Under the pieces are notes generated by a model that was not told the origin of the DNA, ran no database searches, and saw nothing but the letters and a program-made list of their open reading frames with translations. Of a stretch of 9,355 nucleotides of DNA, positions 7,273 to 9,355 are shown piece after piece (the first letter of the stretch is position 1; each line of letters starts with the position of its first letter). Source of the stretch: Candidatus Hebobacteria bacterium (lineage in GTDB: Bacteria; Armatimonadota; Hebobacteria; Hebobacterales; Hebobacteraceae). Position numbers and translations under genes: made by a program. The DNA lies in contig JALGTT010000085.1 in NCBI GenBank assembly GCA_029821235.1, forward strand, positions 1-9,355. Direction: 5' to 3'.

Positions 7273-8727
7273 CTACCCGCGCCGCTTCCCTCTCTGCTTT
7301 CGCGCCCGGTGGTAGAGTTTCACATACTCTTTGGCCGACTTCTCCCAGGAGAAGCGGCAATTCATGGCATTCTGCACCAGCCGCGCCCATTGGTTCGGTC
7401 TCTGCATGGTGAGCAGAGCGCGGGCGATCGCACCCAACACGGCCACCGAACTCCGCTCCTTGGCCGAGAATCCGTTTCCTTCGCCGGTCTGCGGGTTGAA
7501 CTCGGTGACGGTGTCGGCCAGCCCTCCGGTCTCCCTGACGATGGGGATAGTCCCATAGCGGAGACTGATCATCTGACCCAGGCCGCAGGGCTCGTAATTG
7601 GAAGGCATCAGGAACATGTCGCTTCCGGCATAGATCTGGTGGGCGAGCGCGTTGTCGAATCCCAGCACCAGGCCCATCTTCTCCGGGAACCTGCGTTGCA
7701 GACTGGAGAGCAACTCATGGTAATAGGGCTCCCCGGTGCCCAGCAACGCGAGTTGGACGTCGGATTCGAGGAGAACCGGGAACACGTCGGCCAGCAGATC
7801 CAGCCCCTTCTGCCCGGCGAGACGGGACACCAGGCCGAGCAGCGGCACCTCCGGCCGAACCGGCAGTTCCAGCTTCTCCTGGAGCGACTGCTTGCACGCC
7901 GCCTTTCCCGTTACATCGTCTGCATGATAGTTGGCCGCGATGAACTCGTCGGTGGCGGGGTCCCACTCCTCGTAGTCGAGGCCGTTGAGCACCCCGAACA
8001 GGTCCGCGCTTCGCTTCCGGAGCACTCCCTCCAGCCGCTCCCCGAACTCCGCGGTCTGTATCTCCTGCGCATAGCGGGGGCTGACCGTGTTCAGCACCTC
8101 GGAGAACATCAGCCCTCCCTTGAGGAAGTTCACTTGTCCCCAGAACTCCAGGCCGTCCATGGTGAACAGCGAGCGGTCCAGGCCCAGGGTGTCCAGTATT
8201 CCGCGCTCGAAGACCCCCTGGTAAGCGAGGTTGTGAATGGTGAACAAGGCGGCGATGCCGGCGAGCCGTTTGTCTCTCGCATAGGCGGTCCGGAGATAGA
8301 CGGGGATCATTGCGGTCTGCCAGTCGTTGGCGTGCACCACCTCCGGCACCCAGTCGCCCTGGCGCAGAAGTTCGACCACCGCGCGGCAGAACAACCCGAA
8401 CCGCTCCCCGTCATCCGGCTCCCCATAGAGAGTCCCCCGCTGGAAGTGCTCCGGGCTGTCCACCAGGTAGGCAGTGACTCCCTCGACCGCCTCGCTGACG
8501 GCGATCTGAACGCTCACCGTCCTGCCGCCCAGCGGCACTTTCACGGAGGTCAGCGGCCGCACCCCCAGGGCCTTGCCGTCAATCACATCATACCTGGGCA
8601 TTGCCACCCGCACCTCGTGACCCAAAGCGGCCAGCGCTTTCGGGAGCGCCCCCGCGACATCCGCCAGCCCCCCGGTCTTCGCGAAGGGCACGATCTCTGA
8701 CGCGCACAACAGAATCTTGAGCCCCAT
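7273..8727 (-). CDS. glgA: Glycogen synthase (GT5, ADP-glucose type)
   Basis: A 484-residue GT-B enzyme that transfers glucose from a nucleotide sugar, normally ADP-glucose, to the non-reducing end of alpha-1,4-glucan in the cytoplasm. The N-terminal half begins MGLKILLCASEIVPFAKTGG, with the donor-binding Lys17-Thr-Gly-Gly loop, and includes HANDWQTAMIP and FTIHNLAYQG. The C-terminal half has LVSRLAGQKGLDLL (Arg302, Lys307) and MPSNYEPCGLGQ with the conserved Glu379, followed by RETGGLADTV. Length matches the usual 475-490 residues. I chose ATG 8727 because homology begins there and AGGGG (8737-8741) is nine bases upstream. An in-frame ATG at 8835 would add 36 low-complexity residues rich in Ser and Gly, with no ribosome site. 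It is the first gene of the alpha-glucan cluster. No glgC appears in this window. Confidence 0.95.
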   Translation of the reverse strand: MGLKILLCASEIVPFAKTGGLADVAGALPKALAALGHEVRVAMPRYDVIDGKALGVRPLTSVKVPLGGRTVSVQIAVSEAVEGVTAYLVDSPEHFQRGTLYGEPDDGERFGLFCRAVVELLRQGDWVPEVVHANDWQTAMIPVYLRTAYARDKRLAGIAALFTIHNLAYQGVFERGILDTLGLDRSLFTMDGLEFWGQVNFLKGGLMFSEVLNTVSPRYAQEIQTAEFGERLEGVLRKRSADLFGVLNGLDYEEWDPATDEFIAANYHADDVTGKAACKQSLQEKLELPVRPEVPLLGLVSRLAGQKGLDLLADVFPVLLESDVQLALLGTGEPYYHELLSSLQRRFPEKMGLVLGFDNALAHQIYAGSDMFLMPSNYEPCGLGQMISLRYGTIPIVRETGGLADTVTEFNPQTGEGNGFSAKERSSVAVLGAIARALLTMQRPNQWARLVQNAMNCRFSWEKSAKEYVKLYHRARKQRGKRRG

Positions 8728-9025
8728 CTCCACTTTCCCCTTTCCAGTAATTGCCGAATTCCCACTTGCGCCGCGCCCGCTGGACGAACCGCTGCCCGAA
8801 GACCCATCGCAAGAAGCCTCGATCGCAGTCATCATCGGGGCGAGGGCCGCACTGGGAGCGCGCGCTCAAGCGGCTCCTGCGTGGGTTCTGGATCCCCTCC
8901 CCCTGCTGGTGGCAGCGCCCTGGGCTCCTTCAACCCGACTTGCCCCGATCTCCATCCTCCGCCCATCCCTTGCTCGACGGAACAGACGCGTGAGAGAGCG
9001 CGCAAACACTCTCTCACGGGGAAGC
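8728..9025 (-). other. Long untranslated leader of glgA (about 300 nt)
   Basis: From the predicted transcription start near 9026 to the glgA ATG there are about 300 bases without a supported gene. Besides the inverted repeat at 8989-9018, there is a perfect 12-base palindrome GAGCGCGCGCTC at 8856-8867. I recognised no known riboswitch. Short frames pass through it, but none has a ribosome site. Confidence 0.45.
8989..9018. promoter_or_regulatory. 10-bp perfect inverted repeat in the glgA leader (operator or RNA stem-loop)
   Basis: The arms CGTGAGAGAG (8989-8998) and CTCTCTCACG (9009-9018) are perfectly complementary, with a 10-base spacer. The element begins about eight bases after the predicted transcription start. 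It could be a repressor-binding site or a 5' stem-loop in the mRNA. The stem is not GC-rich and is not followed by a T run, so a terminator is unlikely. The binding factor is unknown. Confidence 0.5.
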
Positions 9026-9032
9026 AGTGCCC

Positions 9033-9061
9033 ATTCTACCAACCCCCCTCAAGGGGGTCAA
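9033..9061 (-). promoter_or_regulatory. Sigma70-type promoter of the glgA cluster
   Basis: On the minus strand, TTGACC (9056-9061) and TAGAAT (9033-9038) are separated by exactly 17 bases. Each hexamer matches the consensus at five of six positions. Transcription should start near 9026. The spacer contains an ACCCCC...GGGGGT inverted repeat between the two boxes. The promoter lies just downstream of the tuf terminator and points into glgA, so it is the natural promoter for the three-gene alpha-glucan unit. Confidence 0.8.
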
Positions 9062-9082
9062 CGAATTCACGTCCGGACATCG

Positions 9083-9121
9083 TACAAACAACGCGGGGCG
9101 GCCGGTCGGCCGCCCCGCGTT
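9083..9121 (-). terminator. Rho-independent terminator of tuf
   Basis: A perfect 14-bp GC-rich stem (arms 9090-9103 and 9108-9121, AACGCGGGGCGGCC and its complement) closes a four-base loop. On the minus strand it is followed by the T-rich tail GTTTGT. It sits about 30 bases after the tuf stop codon and before the glgA promoter, separating the two transcription units. The stem ends in AA/TT, so it could also act on transcripts from the other side. Confidence 0.85.
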
Positions 9122-9150
9122 ATGTTCATCTCATCGTGCAGGGGACGAGG

Positions 9151-9355
<205 letters not shown>

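Noticed and set aside
5938..7315. Plus-strand open frames of 298 and 444 codons opposite the GH15 gene
   Set aside because: The minus strand shows clear GH15 motifs. The plus-strand products are Arg/Pro/Ser-rich or shadow-like and lack recognisable domains.
7021..8700. A 559-codon plus-strand frame opposite glgA
   Set aside because: It is a mirror of glgA's strong codon bias; glgA motifs on the minus strand are unmistakable.
8728..8835. A 36-residue N-terminal extension of GlgA from the ATG at 8835
   Set aside because: It is Ser/Gly-rich with no homology to GlgA and no Shine-Dalgarno; the ATG at 8727 fits both homology and ribosome site.
8588..8869. Minus-strand frame in the glgA leader encoding an Arg- and aromatic-rich segment (WVFGQRFVQRARRKWEFGNYW)
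   Set aside because: It begins at a TTG with no ribosome site, runs well into glgA in another frame, and matches nothing I recognise.

Overview
The window is chromosomal DNA from a GC-rich bacterium. Third codon positions are mostly G or C in every convincing gene. It holds the tail of one housekeeping gene at each end (ComEC at the left, EF-Tu at the right). I cannot assign a phylum from sequence alone. The mix of an alpha-glucan cluster, a TolB/WD40-like repeat lipoprotein and a LysM/G5 protein would fit a deep-branching, environmental Gram-negative-type lineage, but that is a guess.

Layout, left to right: (1) 1-471, plus strand, the C-terminal end of a ComEC/Rec2-type DNA-uptake membrane protein. 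It ends without the usual metallo-beta-lactamase domain and overlaps, tail to tail, a tiny minus-strand membrane peptide (459-605). (2) 616-1539, minus, a membrane-anchored LysM plus G5-like envelope protein with its own likely extended -10 promoter. (3) 1639-3072, minus, a lipoprotein made almost entirely of near-identical beta-propeller repeats of 37 or 39 residues. (4) 3073-3560, a stretch of about 490 bases with no secure gene; it holds one short minus-strand ORF that faintly resembles a transposase. (5) 3561-8727, minus, an alpha-glucan cluster in transcription order glgA (glycogen synthase), a GH15 glucoamylase-like gene, and a GH57/DUF1957 branching enzyme. (6) 8728-9150, the control region: a strong sigma70-type promoter, a 10-bp inverted repeat just downstream of the predicted transcription start, a leader of about 300 nt, and the terminator of the upstream tuf gene. 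(7) 9151-9355, minus, the C-terminal end of EF-Tu.

The three carbohydrate genes form one transcription unit. GlgA elongates alpha-1,4-glucan from a nucleotide-sugar donor, the GH57 enzyme adds alpha-1,6 branches, and a GH15 hydrolase would release glucose from chain ends. The GH15 gene is split: its N-terminal 396 codons end at a TAG, and the rest of the catalytic domain continues in the next frame. The join also seems to lack a short piece of the (alpha/alpha)6 barrel. The branching-enzyme start follows the GH15 stop by four bases and has its own Shine-Dalgarno sequence, so it may still be translated normally.

I do not see a clearly new multi-gene system. The items most worth a second look are the GH15 break, the propeller repeat array, and the promoter/palindrome/long leader ahead of glgA.
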